The notes beneath the pieces were generated by a model that saw nothing but the letters and a program-made list of their open reading frames with translations, did not search any database and had not been told where the DNA came from. The position numbers were made by a program, and so were the translations under genes. Below are positions 7,252 through 14,619 of a stretch of DNA of 18,053 bases, piece after piece. Position 1 is the first letter of the stretch. The number at the start of each line of letters is the position of its first letter. Source of the DNA: DATBFX01 sp036558305 (GTDB taxonomy: Bacteria > Chloroflexota > Chloroflexia > Thermomicrobiales > UBA6265); contig DATBFX010000394.1 in NCBI GenBank assembly GCA_036558305.1, positions 1 to 18,053 of the forward strand, in the 5' to 3' direction.

Positions 7252-7389
7252 GGCCCCCACCCCCGGCCCCTCCCCCTACGTAGGGGGAGGGGGGTCGCGC
7301 CGATCGGAGACGTTGCCTCGTCGTGCGCGTTGCGGGAGGAGGATAGCTCCCCTCTCCCTCGGAAGGGAGAGGGGCCGCGGGTGAGGGCC
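7252..7389. repeat. Inverted pair of GC-rich palindromic repeat units between divergent genes
   Basis: The left unit contains a perfect 26-bp palindrome at 7267-7292 (CCCCTCCCCCTAC and its complement, no loop). The right unit contains CCCCTCTCCCT (7349-7359), loop CGGA, and AGGGAGAGGGG (7364-7374). The flanks 7252-7270 and 7371-7389 are inverted copies matching at 17 of 19 positions. The whole is thus two copies of one ~40-nt repeat facing each other, unrelated in sequence to the CGTAGGGGCGGAC family. It lies between the prmC and cyclase starts, where promoters would be expected. Confidence 0.85.
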
Positions 7390-7404
7390 GCTCTGACATT
7401 CGCG

Positions 7405-7410
7405 TATCAT
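7405..7410 (+). promoter_or_regulatory. Candidate -10 element for the cyclase gene, possibly giving a near-leaderless mRNA
   Basis: TATCAT lies 6 nt before the ATG at 7417, just outside the repeat pair. Transcription would begin at or next to the start codon, which fits the lack of a Shine-Dalgarno sequence there. No good -35 is visible, so support is weak. Confidence 0.25.
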
Positions 7411-7416
7411 CCTCTT

Positions 7417-8202
7417 ATGTGCGCGCCCCACGTCGTAGCCATGGCGCAAGATCCCGAGGCAGCCGCTCAGACCGATTCCGGTCGGGTAGTCTCTCCGTCG
7501 CGCCTGAACGCGTTCGGCGGTCGTGTCGTCGATCTGACGCACCGCCTGACGCCCGATTTTCCGCTCTTTCCCGGTGTACCTCCGATGAAGTTCGACGTCA
7601 TTGCCACGGTCCAGACCGATGGCTGGTACGAAGCCGTCCTGACGATCGACGAACATACTGGTACCCACGTCGATGCCCCGGCCCACTTTGCATCCGAGGG
7701 CGCGACGATTGAAATCATCCCCGCCGAACGTCTGGTCGCGCCGCTCGTGGTCGTCCAGATCGCCGAGCGCGCCGTCTCCGATCCGGACACCTTGCTCAAT
7801 CTGGACGACCTCCTTGCCTGGGAGCGCCGCAATGGCCAGATTCCGCCCGGTGCGTTCATTGCCATGGACTCCGGCTGGGATCGGCGCGCGGCCGATCCGC
7901 CGACCTTTCTCAACACCGATACGGCCGGGGTGATGCACTACCCCGGATTCCACCCAGACGCCGCCGCCTTCCTGGTCCACGAACGCGACATCGTCGGAAT
8001 CGGCGTCGACACCCTCAGCCTCGATCACGGACCCACCACCGACTTCCCCACCCATCTGACCGTCCTCCCGGCAGGCAAATACGGCGTCGAGGCGCTGGCC
8101 AACCTTGGTCAGTTGCCGCCGTCCGGCGCAACGATCGTCGTCGGTGGGTTGACGCACGTGGGCGGGTCGGGAAGTCCTGCCCGTGTCCTGGCGCTGATCT
8201 GA
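7417..8202 (+). CDS. Cyclase family metal-dependent hydrolase (kynurenine formamidase-like)
   Basis: A 261-residue protein with the family signature HTGTHVDAPAHF, giving metal ligands His80, His84, Asp86 and His90. A VDLTHRLTPDFPLFPG segment comes before it (38-53), and a C-terminal LDHGPTTDFPTHLTVLPAGKYGVEAL-type block carries the usual late His and Glu. Members hydrolyse N-formylkynurenine, isatin or other small amides and lactams; the substrate here cannot be told and no kynurenine pathway gene is nearby. Start ATG 7417 has no ribosome site; ATG 7441 is an alternative that drops 8 residues. The gene runs opposite to prfA and prmC and sits between them; its stop is 14 nt from the convergent prfA stop. 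Confidence 0.85.
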   Translation: MCAPHVVAMAQDPEAAAQTDSGRVVSPSRLNAFGGRVVDLTHRLTPDFPLFPGVPPMKFDVIATVQTDGWYEAVLTIDEHTGTHVDAPAHFASEGATIEIIPAERLVAPLVVVQIAERAVSDPDTLLNLDDLLAWERRNGQIPPGAFIAMDSGWDRRAADPPTFLNTDTAGVMHYPGFHPDAAAFLVHERDIVGIGVDTLSLDHGPTTDFPTHLTVLPAGKYGVEALANLGQLPPSGATIVVGGLTHVGGSGSPARVLALI

Positions 8203-8216
8203 GGCGCCAACCGGGA

Positions 8217-9317
8217 TTAGTCCGCTGCCTCCGCCTGGTCGTCGAACCCGGCGTCGGAAAGGCGTTCGGCCTCGTCGGCGGCACGGAGCTCCTGGACGAA
8301 CGGGTCGATCTGGCCGTCGAGGATCCCCGGCAGGTTGCTCAGATTGACCTTGATCCGGTGGTCCGTCACCCGGTCCTGCGGGAAGTTGTAGGTGCGGATC
8401 TTTTCGCTGCGCTCGGCGCTGCCGATCTGGGAACGCCGCTCGTCGCCGCGCTCCTGCGCGAGACGCTGTTGCTCGATCTCGTAGAGCCGCGAGCGAAGGA
8501 CCGTCATCGCCTTGAGTTTGTTCTTCAATTGGCTCTTTTCGTCTTGGCAGGTCACGACCAGGCCGGTCGGCAGGTGGGTGATCCGCACTGCCGAGTCCGT
8601 CGTGTTCACGCTCTGCCCGCCGTGACCGGTCGAGCGGTAGACGTCGATCCGCAGGTCGTTCTCGTCGATCTTGACGTCGACTTCCGCCGCCTCCGGCAGT
8701 ACCGCGACGCTCGCCGTCGAGGTATGGATCCGTCCCTGGCTCTCGGTCACCGGGACCCGCTGCACCCGGTGGACACCGCTCTCGTAGCGCAGGTGGCTGT
8801 ACGCGCCGCGCCCGGAGACCTCGAAGATGATCTCGCGAAATCCTCCGCCGTCGGTCTCCGTCGAGGAAAGTACCTCCGCCTTCCAACGCTGGCGCTCGGC
8901 GTAGCGGGTGTACATGCGGAACAGGTCGGCCGCGAACAGCGCCGCCTCATCGCCACCGGTACCCGCCCGAATTTCGACGATGACGTTCTTGTCGTCGTTC
9001 GGGTCCTTCGGCACCAGCAGCAGTTTGATCCGGTTCAGCAACTCATCGCGCTTGCCGCGGAGCGACCTCAACTCCTCCGCCGCCAGCGCCGCGATCTCTT
9101 GATCGTCGTCTTTTTCCAGCGTCTCGGCATCGGCAATCGCGCGTTCCAGGTCGAGGTACTCTGCGTACGCGGCGACGATCTCTTCCATTTCGGCGCGTTC
9201 CCGCCCGTACTCCTGGAGCTTCACCGGATCGGTCGCCACCGCCGGGTCGGCCATCAAGTGCTCCAGCTCGCGGTACCGCCGGTCGATCTCGGCCAATCTC
9301 GTCAGCAAACTGCTCAT
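8217..9317 (-). CDS. prfA: Peptide chain release factor 1
   Basis: A 366-residue class I release factor that ends translation at UAA and UAG. The tripeptide anticodon region reads PVT (residues 189-191, in RVPVTESQGRIHTS), the PxT form of RF1 rather than the SPF of RF2. The catalytic GGQ is at 233-235 (STGHGGQSVNTTDSAVRI). The N-terminal coiled-coil domain and full C-terminal region are present, and length is normal. Two ATGs (9323 and 9317) are 6 nt apart; AAGGG lies 8 nt before the second but only 2 nt before the first, so I use 9317. PrmC, which would methylate Gln235, is encoded downstream on the same strand beyond the cyclase gene. Confidence 0.97.
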   Translation of the reverse strand: MSSLLTRLAEIDRRYRELEHLMADPAVATDPVKLQEYGRERAEMEEIVAAYAEYLDLERAIADAETLEKDDDQEIAALAAEELRSLRGKRDELLNRIKLLLVPKDPNDDKNVIVEIRAGTGGDEAALFAADLFRMYTRYAERQRWKAEVLSSTETDGGGFREIIFEVSGRGAYSHLRYESGVHRVQRVPVTESQGRIHTSTASVAVLPEAAEVDVKIDENDLRIDVYRSTGHGGQSVNTTDSAVRITHLPTGLVVTCQDEKSQLKNKLKAMTVLRSRLYEIEQQRLAQERGDERRSQIGSAERSEKIRTYNFPQDRVTDHRIKVNLSNLPGILDGQIDPFVQELRAADEAERLSDAGFDDQAEAAD

Positions 9318-9464
9318 CGTCATCGCCCTTCGTGCCGCGACCCGATCGCGGAGAGGTAGCCAAATGGTCGGACATCAAAGGCAGATCGGCACGCCGGACA
9401 CGACACGTCAAAGGCAACTGCCCCGCCGTGAATGATAACGGACAAAGGGCGCGGTCTCGCGATC

Positions 9465-10124
9465 TTAGCGATCGGTCGCACGCAGCGGATACCGCGCCAG
9501 TACCTCGTGCCGCGCGCCCGACCGACCGAGAAAACTCCGGACCAGGTGTACCTCGCCGACGTGGACCGCAGCCGCCGAACGCGCTGCCAGTCCCTGCAGG
9601 GCCGGATCGTCGAGTCGCCGCTTCAATGCCACCGGGAAACCGCTGGGAGGATTGTCCCTTACGCGTCCGAGCGTGATGTGCGGCCGCAGCCGCCGCTCCT
9701 CGACCGGCAAATCGAGCGCGCGCAATGCTTCGGCGAGATCGCCGTGCAGGGCGGCCAATCGCTGCGTTTGCCCTCCCAGACCCAGCCAGATCACCCGCGG
9801 CCGGCGCTCGTCGGGAAAGACTCCGAGTCCTGCCGTGTGCATCGAGATCGTTTCGTGCCTGGCCACGACCGACGCCAGGGCCATTCGCAACAGCTCTGCC
9901 CGCTCCGGTGCGGTGTCGCCGAGGAAGTGCAGCGTCAGGTGCGCCGAGTCCGGTGCCACCCACCGCACCGGCCAATCCGGTCTCGACAGCTCACCGACGA
10001 TTCGGTCGACGAGCTCCGTCGCCGCCGCCGGCATCGGCACGGCAATGAACAGCCGCCAGTCCGCCTCCGTCGATGCCGGATCGGGTGGCCGCTCCTTTTT
10101 GAATCGCCGCTTCTCTTTCGGCAT
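9465..10124 (-). CDS. thpR: RNA 2',3'-cyclic phosphodiesterase (2H phosphoesterase, LigT/ThpR family)
   Basis: A 219-residue protein with the two H-x-T motifs of the 2H superfamily: HLTL at 62-65 and HITL at 149-152, around the usual LFIAVP strand (25-30). Family members hydrolyse 2',3'-cyclic phosphate RNA ends to 2'-phosphate and were first described as 2'-5' RNA ligases. It has a basic N-terminal tail (MPKEKRRFKK). ATG 10124 begins this tail and lies 7 nt after a TATACT box; the frame is open further upstream but that sequence overlaps the pheA promoter region and looks non-coding. The gene is divergent from pheA. Function in this organism is inferred from family only. Confidence 0.88.
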   Translation of the reverse strand: MPKEKRRFKKERPPDPASTEADWRLFIAVPMPAAATELVDRIVGELSRPDWPVRWVAPDSAHLTLHFLGDTAPERAELLRMALASVVARHETISMHTAGLGVFPDERRPRVIWLGLGGQTQRLAALHGDLAEALRALDLPVEERRLRPHITLGRVRDNPPSGFPVALKRRLDDPALQGLAARSAAAVHVGEVHLVRSFLGRSGARHEVLARYPLRATDR

Positions 10125-10131
10125 GCCCGCA

Positions 10132-10137
10132 AGTATA
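10132..10137 (-). promoter_or_regulatory. Candidate -10 element for thpR, possibly leaderless
   Basis: TATACT on the minus strand lies 7 nt before the thpR ATG. A start site about 7 nt downstream would fall on or beside the start codon, consistent with no clear Shine-Dalgarno. No convincing -35 is present. Confidence 0.35.
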
Positions 10138-10150
10138 GGGTCGAAACCGC

Positions 10151-10179
10151 TGGACGCGTTGGCTGCTCGCGCGGACAAT
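10151..10179 (+). promoter_or_regulatory. Candidate promoter for pheA
   Basis: TGGACG (10151-10156) and GACAAT (10174-10179) are separated by exactly 17 nt and each match the sigma-70 consensus at four of six positions. The predicted start site is just before GGAGGG at 10188-10193, leaving a short leader before ATG 10204. Confidence 0.4.
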
Positions 10180-10203
10180 TCTTCGCCGGAGGGTAGGACG
10201 ACG

Positions 10204-11076
10204 ATGGCAACGGCATTCTTGGGACCGCGCGGCACGTTCAGCGAAGACGCGGCACTGCTCTACGCCGGCACCGGCGAACTGATCGACTTCACCAGCATCC
10301 CCGCGCTCACCGCCGCGGTCGAAACGGGACTCGCCGCCGAGGCGGTGCTGCCGATCGAGAACTCGATCGAGGGTCAAATCGGCGCCACCCTCGACCTCTT
10401 GATCCACGAGACACCGCTCAAGATCAAGGCCGAACTCGTCGTCCCGGTTCGCCTCTTCCTGATCACCGTGCCCGGTGCGACGCTCGCCGACATCAAGGTC
10501 ATCAGCTCGCATCCGAATCCGCTGGGGCAGAGCCGCCGCTTCCTCGAACGTTGTCTGCCGAAAGCCGAAAAAGTCGCGTCCTTGAGCACCGCGCTCGCCG
10601 TCGAGGAAGTCGTCGCCAGCGGCGACCGCTCGCGCGCCGCCATCGGTACGGAGCGATCGGCGGCACTCTTCGGCGGCGAGATCCTGGCCCACGACATCCA
10701 GGACGTTCGCACCAACGTCACCCGCTTCGTCGTCCTCGGTCAACACGACGCCGAAGCGACGGGCGACGACAAGACCTCGATCGGTTTCACGATCAAGGCA
10801 AATGTGCCGGGCGCGTTGCATAAGGTCCTGACCCCGCTCGCCGAACAAAACATTCAGATGACGAAGATCGAAAACCGCCCGACCAAACTCTGGCTCGGCG
10901 AATACGTCTTCCTGATCGACTTCGAGGGCCACCGCACCGACCCCCAGATCGTGCGCGCCCTCGATTACATCCGCGAGAATTGCGCCGTCCTCAAAATCTT
11001 CGGTTCCTACCCGCGCTTCCCGCTCGAATCGCTCCGCTACCTCAGCGAGTCGGCGGCTTTCCCGTCCTCGGACTGA
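10204..11076 (+). CDS. pheA: Prephenate dehydratase with C-terminal ACT domain
   Basis: A 290-residue enzyme that converts prephenate to phenylpyruvate, the committed step to phenylalanine. The catalytic domain (about 1-180) shows the GPRGTFSE motif (7-14), LPIENSIEG (49-57) and the catalytic TRF (173-175). An ACT domain follows (about 192-270: GFTIKANVPGALHKVL), which senses phenylalanine in this family. The allosteric ESRP motif is ENRP here (223-226). There is no fused chorismate mutase, so that activity must be encoded elsewhere. ATG 10204 follows GGAGGG and AGGA and immediately begins the conserved MATAFLGPRG. The MqnA-like gene follows after 32 nt in the same direction and is probably co-transcribed. 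Confidence 0.95.
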   Translation: MATAFLGPRGTFSEDAALLYAGTGELIDFTSIPALTAAVETGLAAEAVLPIENSIEGQIGATLDLLIHETPLKIKAELVVPVRLFLITVPGATLADIKVISSHPNPLGQSRRFLERCLPKAEKVASLSTALAVEEVVASGDRSRAAIGTERSAALFGGEILAHDIQDVRTNVTRFVVLGQHDAEATGDDKTSIGFTIKANVPGALHKVLTPLAEQNIQMTKIENRPTKLWLGEYVFLIDFEGHRTDPQIVRALDYIRENCAVLKIFGSYPRFPLESLRYLSESAAFPSSD

Positions 11077-11108
11077 TCGGACGTCGCTCGCCTCGGAGCA
11101 TCGCTCTC

Positions 11109-11891
11109 ATGCGGATCGTTGTCCACGACACCCTGGTGACCGCACCCTACCTGCTGCCCCAAGCGCTCGGCTGGGTCGACGCTATGGCACCCATCGATGG
11201 CAGGCAGCAACTCCGGGGTACCGACCTCGGCGCGGACGACGTCGGACTGATTCCGTCGGCCGAGGTCGCCGTGCTGCACGAGTCGCATCGGGTCGTACCC
11301 GAGGTTGCCGTCGTCGCCGCCGGCGACGGGGCGATCACGATGCGGGTTCCGGTCCGACCCGACGAGATCGCATCGACCGCGGTTCGACTCTACGAAACCA
11401 GCGGTACCGCCGAAATCCTGGCGCGCGCGACCCTCCAACCCTTTTACGGCATCATGCCGACGGCGTGGTCAGCGAACGACTCGACCGATGCCCAGGTCGC
11501 AATCGTCGAAGGGGCGGAAGCCCTCCGCGACCCGGAGGCGGGATATTCGGAAGACTTGACCCGCGCCTGGTTCATCCTCACCGGCCAGCCCCTGGTCAGC
11601 CACGTCCTCGTCGTGCCGAACGGCCTCGATCGCGAGGCAGCAGCGCCCTTCATCGACTCCCTCGCCACACTCCGCGCGGCGGCGCTCGAGCGCCGCCGCG
11701 ATCTCCGCAAACACCTGTCCGAGACCGAGGGAATCGACCGCGATCGCCTGACCCAGCTTTTCGCCGCGCAACGTCTTTCCCTGGAAACCGAAGACCGCCG
11801 CGCATTGCTCATGCTGCTCCAACACGGCAATCGTGGTTCGGCGTACCCCTATGTTTGGAATCTCACCTACCTCGAACCGGAATCTGTATAA
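11109..11891 (+). CDS. MqnA/MqnD-like (DUF178 fold) protein, divergent
   Basis: A 260-residue protein whose layout matches the menaquinone-biosynthesis MqnA/MqnD periplasmic-binding fold: DDVGLIPSAEVAV (43-55), a middle lobe with TSGTAEILARA (97-107), and AQVAIVEGAEALR followed by YSEDLTRAWFILTGQPLV (128-163). True MqnA dehydrates chorismate for the futalosine route. The N-terminal S-x-L-N segment expected in MqnA is not visible; the region reads VHDTLVTAPYLLP. No other futalosine gene is in the window. It may be a chorismate dehydratase variant, an MqnD-type lyase or a small-molecule binding protein. A CGGAG lies rather far upstream of the ATG. No signal peptide is seen. Confidence 0.6.
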   Translation: MRIVVHDTLVTAPYLLPQALGWVDAMAPIDGRQQLRGTDLGADDVGLIPSAEVAVLHESHRVVPEVAVVAAGDGAITMRVPVRPDEIASTAVRLYETSGTAEILARATLQPFYGIMPTAWSANDSTDAQVAIVEGAEALRDPEAGYSEDLTRAWFILTGQPLVSHVLVVPNGLDREAAAPFIDSLATLRAAALERRRDLRKHLSETEGIDRDRLTQLFAAQRLSLETEDRRALLMLLQHGNRGSAYPYVWNLTYLEPESV

Positions 11892-11895
11892 AACA

Positions 11896-11940
11896 CGTAG
11901 GGGCGGACAGCGCCCAGAGGGCACCCGGTCCGCCCCTACG
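11896..11940. repeat. Palindromic repeat, second copy of the CGTAGGGGCGGAC family; likely bidirectional terminator
   Basis: Perfect 13-bp arms (11896-11908 and 11928-11940) flank a 19-nt loop that contains a small GCCC/GGGC stem. The arm is identical to that of the 4735-4812 element. It lies between convergent genes: 4 nt after the MqnA-like stop, and its right arm contains the histidine kinase stop codon (11936-11938). Confidence 0.85.
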
Positions 11941-13663
11941 AACGCGTTGGCACCGTCATCGTCCCGGTCCCGTTGATCGCCATCGGCGCTGGACTCGCCG
12001 CCTGCGGCAGCCGGATCGTGAAGGTCGTCCCCTCGTCGACGGCGCTCTCGACCGCGATCGTGCCGCCCATCGACTCGACCAACTGACGGGCAATCGTCAG
12101 GCCGAGTCCCGCTCCGCCGCTCCCCCGGTTCCGCGACCGTTCGATCCGATAGAACCGGTCGAAGACGTGCGGCAGATCTTCGGGGGAAATGCCGACGCCC
12201 GTATCGCGCACGGTGATCGAGACCGCAGCCCCATCCCGCGCCGCCCCGACCAGGATGATGCCCCCCTCCGGCGTAAACCGGATGGCGTTGCGGACGAGAT
12301 TCTGGATCACCTGGACGACCCGCGCCCGATCCCCCATCGTCGTCAGGTCGCCCGGTTCGACCTCCGCCAGCAGCGTCAGCCCCGCCTCCCGCCGCGCGGG
12401 TTCGGCTAGCGACTCGATCGCTTCCCGCACCGCGGAACCGGCATCGAACGGTTCCACCGCGAGCGGCAGACCCTGGCTCTCCAGACGGGTCAACGCGAAG
12501 AGATCCTCGACCAGGCGCTCGAGTCGGTCCGTCTCCCGGAGCGCGATCCTGACGTACGCCTCGCCGTGCTCGGGTTCGCCCTCCAACGCTTCGAGGTGCG
12601 CGCGCACGAGTGCGACCGGTGTCCGCAGTTCGTGGGAAACGTTGGCGACCAGTTCCCGGTTGGCCGCCAGGGCCTGCTCCGCCCGCTTCCGTTGCGCCGC
12701 TTCGCGCGCCAGGGCACCCTGCAGTCGCTCCGCCATCGCGTTGAAACTGTGTTGCAGTGAGGCAACCTCGTCCTGGCCCTTGACCTGCACCCGCGCCGAC
12801 AGGTCGCCGCGCGCGAAGCGGTCGGCCGTCGCCGCCAGCATTGCCACCGGGCGACTGATCGCCCGGGCACGGCGGATGCCCGTGATCACCCCGATCGGTA
12901 CCGCCGGGATGCCGACGAGGGCCAGCACGACGAGGCCGATCACGCCGACGAACTGGGCCACGAGCACCCAGAACGGCAATCCGGGTTGGTAGGTGCGCTC
13001 GAACTTCTCGACCACGACCGCGCCGACGAGTTGATCGTTCGCTCCGTAGAGCGGATAGGACCCACTCGGCGCTTGCGTCGCCGGGTCGATCGTCGAGTTG
13101 TTCAGGAGGTCGGTCGATCCGGCGAGCGCACGTTCGCCGACGGTCGCCGGCAACGAACCGGCCGCGGCGAGCGGTTGGCCGATGAGGGCGGGATCGCTCG
13201 AGGCGACGATCTGACCCGACGGGTCGACGATCGAGATCTCCTTGACGTGGCCGAGGACCCGGCCGAGGTTCGCGTAGACGCTGACGTTCGACTGGTTGAC
13301 GTTCGGCGCGACTTCTCCGGTCGCCATCGCCTTCAAGATCGCCGAGCGGTCGGCGTCGGTCAGCGGCGTCTTCTCTTCGATCTGCCGGAAGCTCTTGGCG
13401 ACGACGGACGCCTCGGCCGCGGCCTCGTTTTGGGTCGGCACGTGGACGTAGGCGAGGGTGACCATGCCGGCGATGCCGACGGCCGCGATCGCCAGGACGC
13501 TGTAGAGCACGACGGCGAAGTGCGACGCCGCCAGACGCCAGCGGAGGCTGCGGCGGGTCTTCCGCCGCCAGGACGAGATCAGCGGCCAGACCAGCAAGAA
13601 GCGCAGTTGGCGAAACGGCCAGGTCAGAAACCGCGTCGTTCGCCGTTTGGGAGCCCCGCTCAT
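11936..13663 (-). CDS. Membrane sensor histidine kinase (HAMP-HisKA-HATPase)
   Basis: A 575-residue kinase. A basic cytoplasmic N-terminus (1-47) precedes TM1 (~48-72), an extracytoplasmic sensor (~73-228) with a Cache/PAS-like ISIVDPSGQIVASSDPALIG stretch, and TM2 (~229-260). HAMP (~261-313) follows, then the dimerisation domain with phospho-acceptor His344 in NVSHELRTP. The ATPase shows N-box NLVRNAIRF (455-463), G1 DTGVGIS (487-493), F-box FDRFYRIERS and G2 GAGLGLTIA. GGGAG 7 nt upstream supports ATG 13663. It is 15 nt downstream of the OmpR-type regulator gene and surely its partner. The signal is unknown. Its TAG stop is supplied by the palindrome at 11896-11940. Confidence 0.94.
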   Translation of the reverse strand: MSGAPKRRTTRFLTWPFRQLRFLLVWPLISSWRRKTRRSLRWRLAASHFAVVLYSVLAIAAVGIAGMVTLAYVHVPTQNEAAAEASVVAKSFRQIEEKTPLTDADRSAILKAMATGEVAPNVNQSNVSVYANLGRVLGHVKEISIVDPSGQIVASSDPALIGQPLAAAGSLPATVGERALAGSTDLLNNSTIDPATQAPSGSYPLYGANDQLVGAVVVEKFERTYQPGLPFWVLVAQFVGVIGLVVLALVGIPAVPIGVITGIRRARAISRPVAMLAATADRFARGDLSARVQVKGQDEVASLQHSFNAMAERLQGALAREAAQRKRAEQALAANRELVANVSHELRTPVALVRAHLEALEGEPEHGEAYVRIALRETDRLERLVEDLFALTRLESQGLPLAVEPFDAGSAVREAIESLAEPARREAGLTLLAEVEPGDLTTMGDRARVVQVIQNLVRNAIRFTPEGGIILVGAARDGAAVSITVRDTGVGISPEDLPHVFDRFYRIERSRNRGSGGAGLGLTIARQLVESMGGTIAVESAVDEGTTFTIRLPQAASPAPMAINGTGTMTVPTRS

Positions 13664-13678
13664 CCCGTCGCTCCCGTC

Positions 13679-14377
13679 CTAGACGTCGCGTTGCAGCTTG
13701 TATCCGATGCCCCAAACGGTCCGAATCGAGTCGGCGTGATCGCCCAGTTTCTTGCGCAAGCGTTGGACGTGGGTGTCGACGGTCCGGTCGGTGACGAAGA
13801 CGTCGTCGCCCCAGATCCGCTCCAGCAAGTAGTCGCGGCTGAAGGCCCGCCCCGGATTCTGGATGAACATCGCCAGGAGATCGAATTCCTTGGGCGTCAG
13901 ATCGAGTTCCTCGCCGTCGACCTTTGCCGTACGCATCTCCAAACTCAGTTGGATCGGCCCGATCGCGATGACGGCCGGTGCCTCGGGTACGACGGTTGTG
14001 GAATTATTCCGGTGCAATTCCACCCGGCGCAAAATCGCCCGGGTCCGGGCCAGCAACTCCCGAATCCGGAACGGCTTGGTCAGGTAGTCGTCGGCGCCGA
14101 CTTCGAGACCGAGCACGATGTCGGCTTCTTCCCCGCGCGCCGTCAGCATGAGGATCGGCACCAGGTGCCGCTCCCGGATCCGGCGTGCGACGACCAAGCC
14201 GTCGAGTTTCGGCAGCATCCAGTCCAGGATGACGAGATCGAGCTCGGTCGATTCGACCTGCTGCAACCCGGCGAGCCCATCGTACGCCTGCAGGACCTCG
14301 TGCCCCTCTTGCCGGAGTTGCCGGGCGATCAGGTCGTTCAAGTCCGCTTCGTCTTCGACCACGAGGATGCGTCCCAT
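13679..14377 (-). CDS. OmpR/PhoB-family DNA-binding response regulator
   Basis: A 232-residue regulator. The receiver domain (1-~118) has the acidic pair Glu8/Asp9 region, phospho-acceptor Asp52 (VILDWMLP), Thr79 and Lys101 (LTKPF). After a linker, the winged helix (about 140-232) shows DLTPKEFDLLAMF, the recognition region DRTVDTHVQRLRKKLG and WGIGYKL. ATG 14377 begins the conserved MGRILVVEDE; the frame is open 34 codons further up, but that sequence is not domain-like. It is the first gene of a two-gene operon with the kinase. An array of 11-bp-spaced TGTCAC-like boxes 140-180 nt upstream may be its own operator. Target pathway unknown; a phosphate-type PhoB/PhoP role is possible. Confidence 0.94.
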   Translation of the reverse strand: MGRILVVEDEADLNDLIARQLRQEGHEVLQAYDGLAGLQQVESTELDLVILDWMLPKLDGLVVARRIRERHLVPILMLTARGEEADIVLGLEVGADDYLTKPFRIRELLARTRAILRRVELHRNNSTTVVPEAPAVIAIGPIQLSLEMRTAKVDGEELDLTPKEFDLLAMFIQNPGRAFSRDYLLERIWGDDVFVTDRTVDTHVQRLRKKLGDHADSIRTVWGIGYKLQRDV

Positions 14378-14386
14378 CACCCGCAG

Positions 14387-14392
14387 AGTATC
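14387..14392 (-). promoter_or_regulatory. Candidate proximal -10 for the response regulator gene
   Basis: GATACT on the minus strand lies 9 nt before the ATG. It resembles the near-leaderless arrangement at thpR, but there is no -35, and the distal promoter at 14499-14554 is better supported. Confidence 0.2.
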
Positions 14393-14498
14393 CCAGGCCG
14401 GCAAGGCGGATGCATCCTGCCGCTCCCCGTTGCGTCCGATCTCCGTCGCCACCATCGCCCACCGCGCCCCTGTCGTCACAGCCTGCTCTCAACTGCAC

Positions 14499-14554
14499 AT
14501 AATCTAGGGAGCGACTGTCACGCGGGAGCGACCGGTCTGTTACGAAAGTGTCAC
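14499..14554 (-). promoter_or_regulatory. Putative operator/promoter: four 11-bp-spaced TGTCAC-like boxes beside a -10 element
   Basis: Read on the + strand, TGTCAC (14516-14521), a weaker AGCGAC (14527-14532), TGTTAC (14538-14543) and TGTCAC (14549-14554) are each exactly 11 bp apart, one helical turn. On the minus strand the boxes lead into GATTAT (14499-14504), a fair -10, so the array overlaps the -35 region, as in promoters activated by PhoB/OmpR-type regulators. The nearest downstream gene on that strand is the OmpR-type regulator, suggesting autoregulation. Confidence 0.5.
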
Positions 14555-14619
14555 AAAGGAGAACAGGCGACAGGTGCACGGTTTGCCGTCGCCCGTCCTC
14601 TGTCGACTCGTTTTAGCGG

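Noticed and set aside
7252..7389. CRISPR-like array
   Set aside because: There are only two units and they are inverted, not direct repeats with spacers; no cas genes are present.
7250..7399. Extended PrmC N-terminus from ATG 7399
   Set aside because: The 50 extra codons are the repeat pair and translate to a low-complexity Pro/Gly stretch; the PrmC fold is complete from TTG 7249.
7174..7416. Extended N-terminus for the cyclase from an upstream ATG
   Set aside because: It would overlap prmC and read through both repeat units; the family core begins well after 7417.
11469..13715. 748-codon open frame on the minus strand, overlapping the histidine kinase
   Set aside because: Arg/Gly-rich translation without motifs, in another frame of the kinase, whose own frame carries every expected box.
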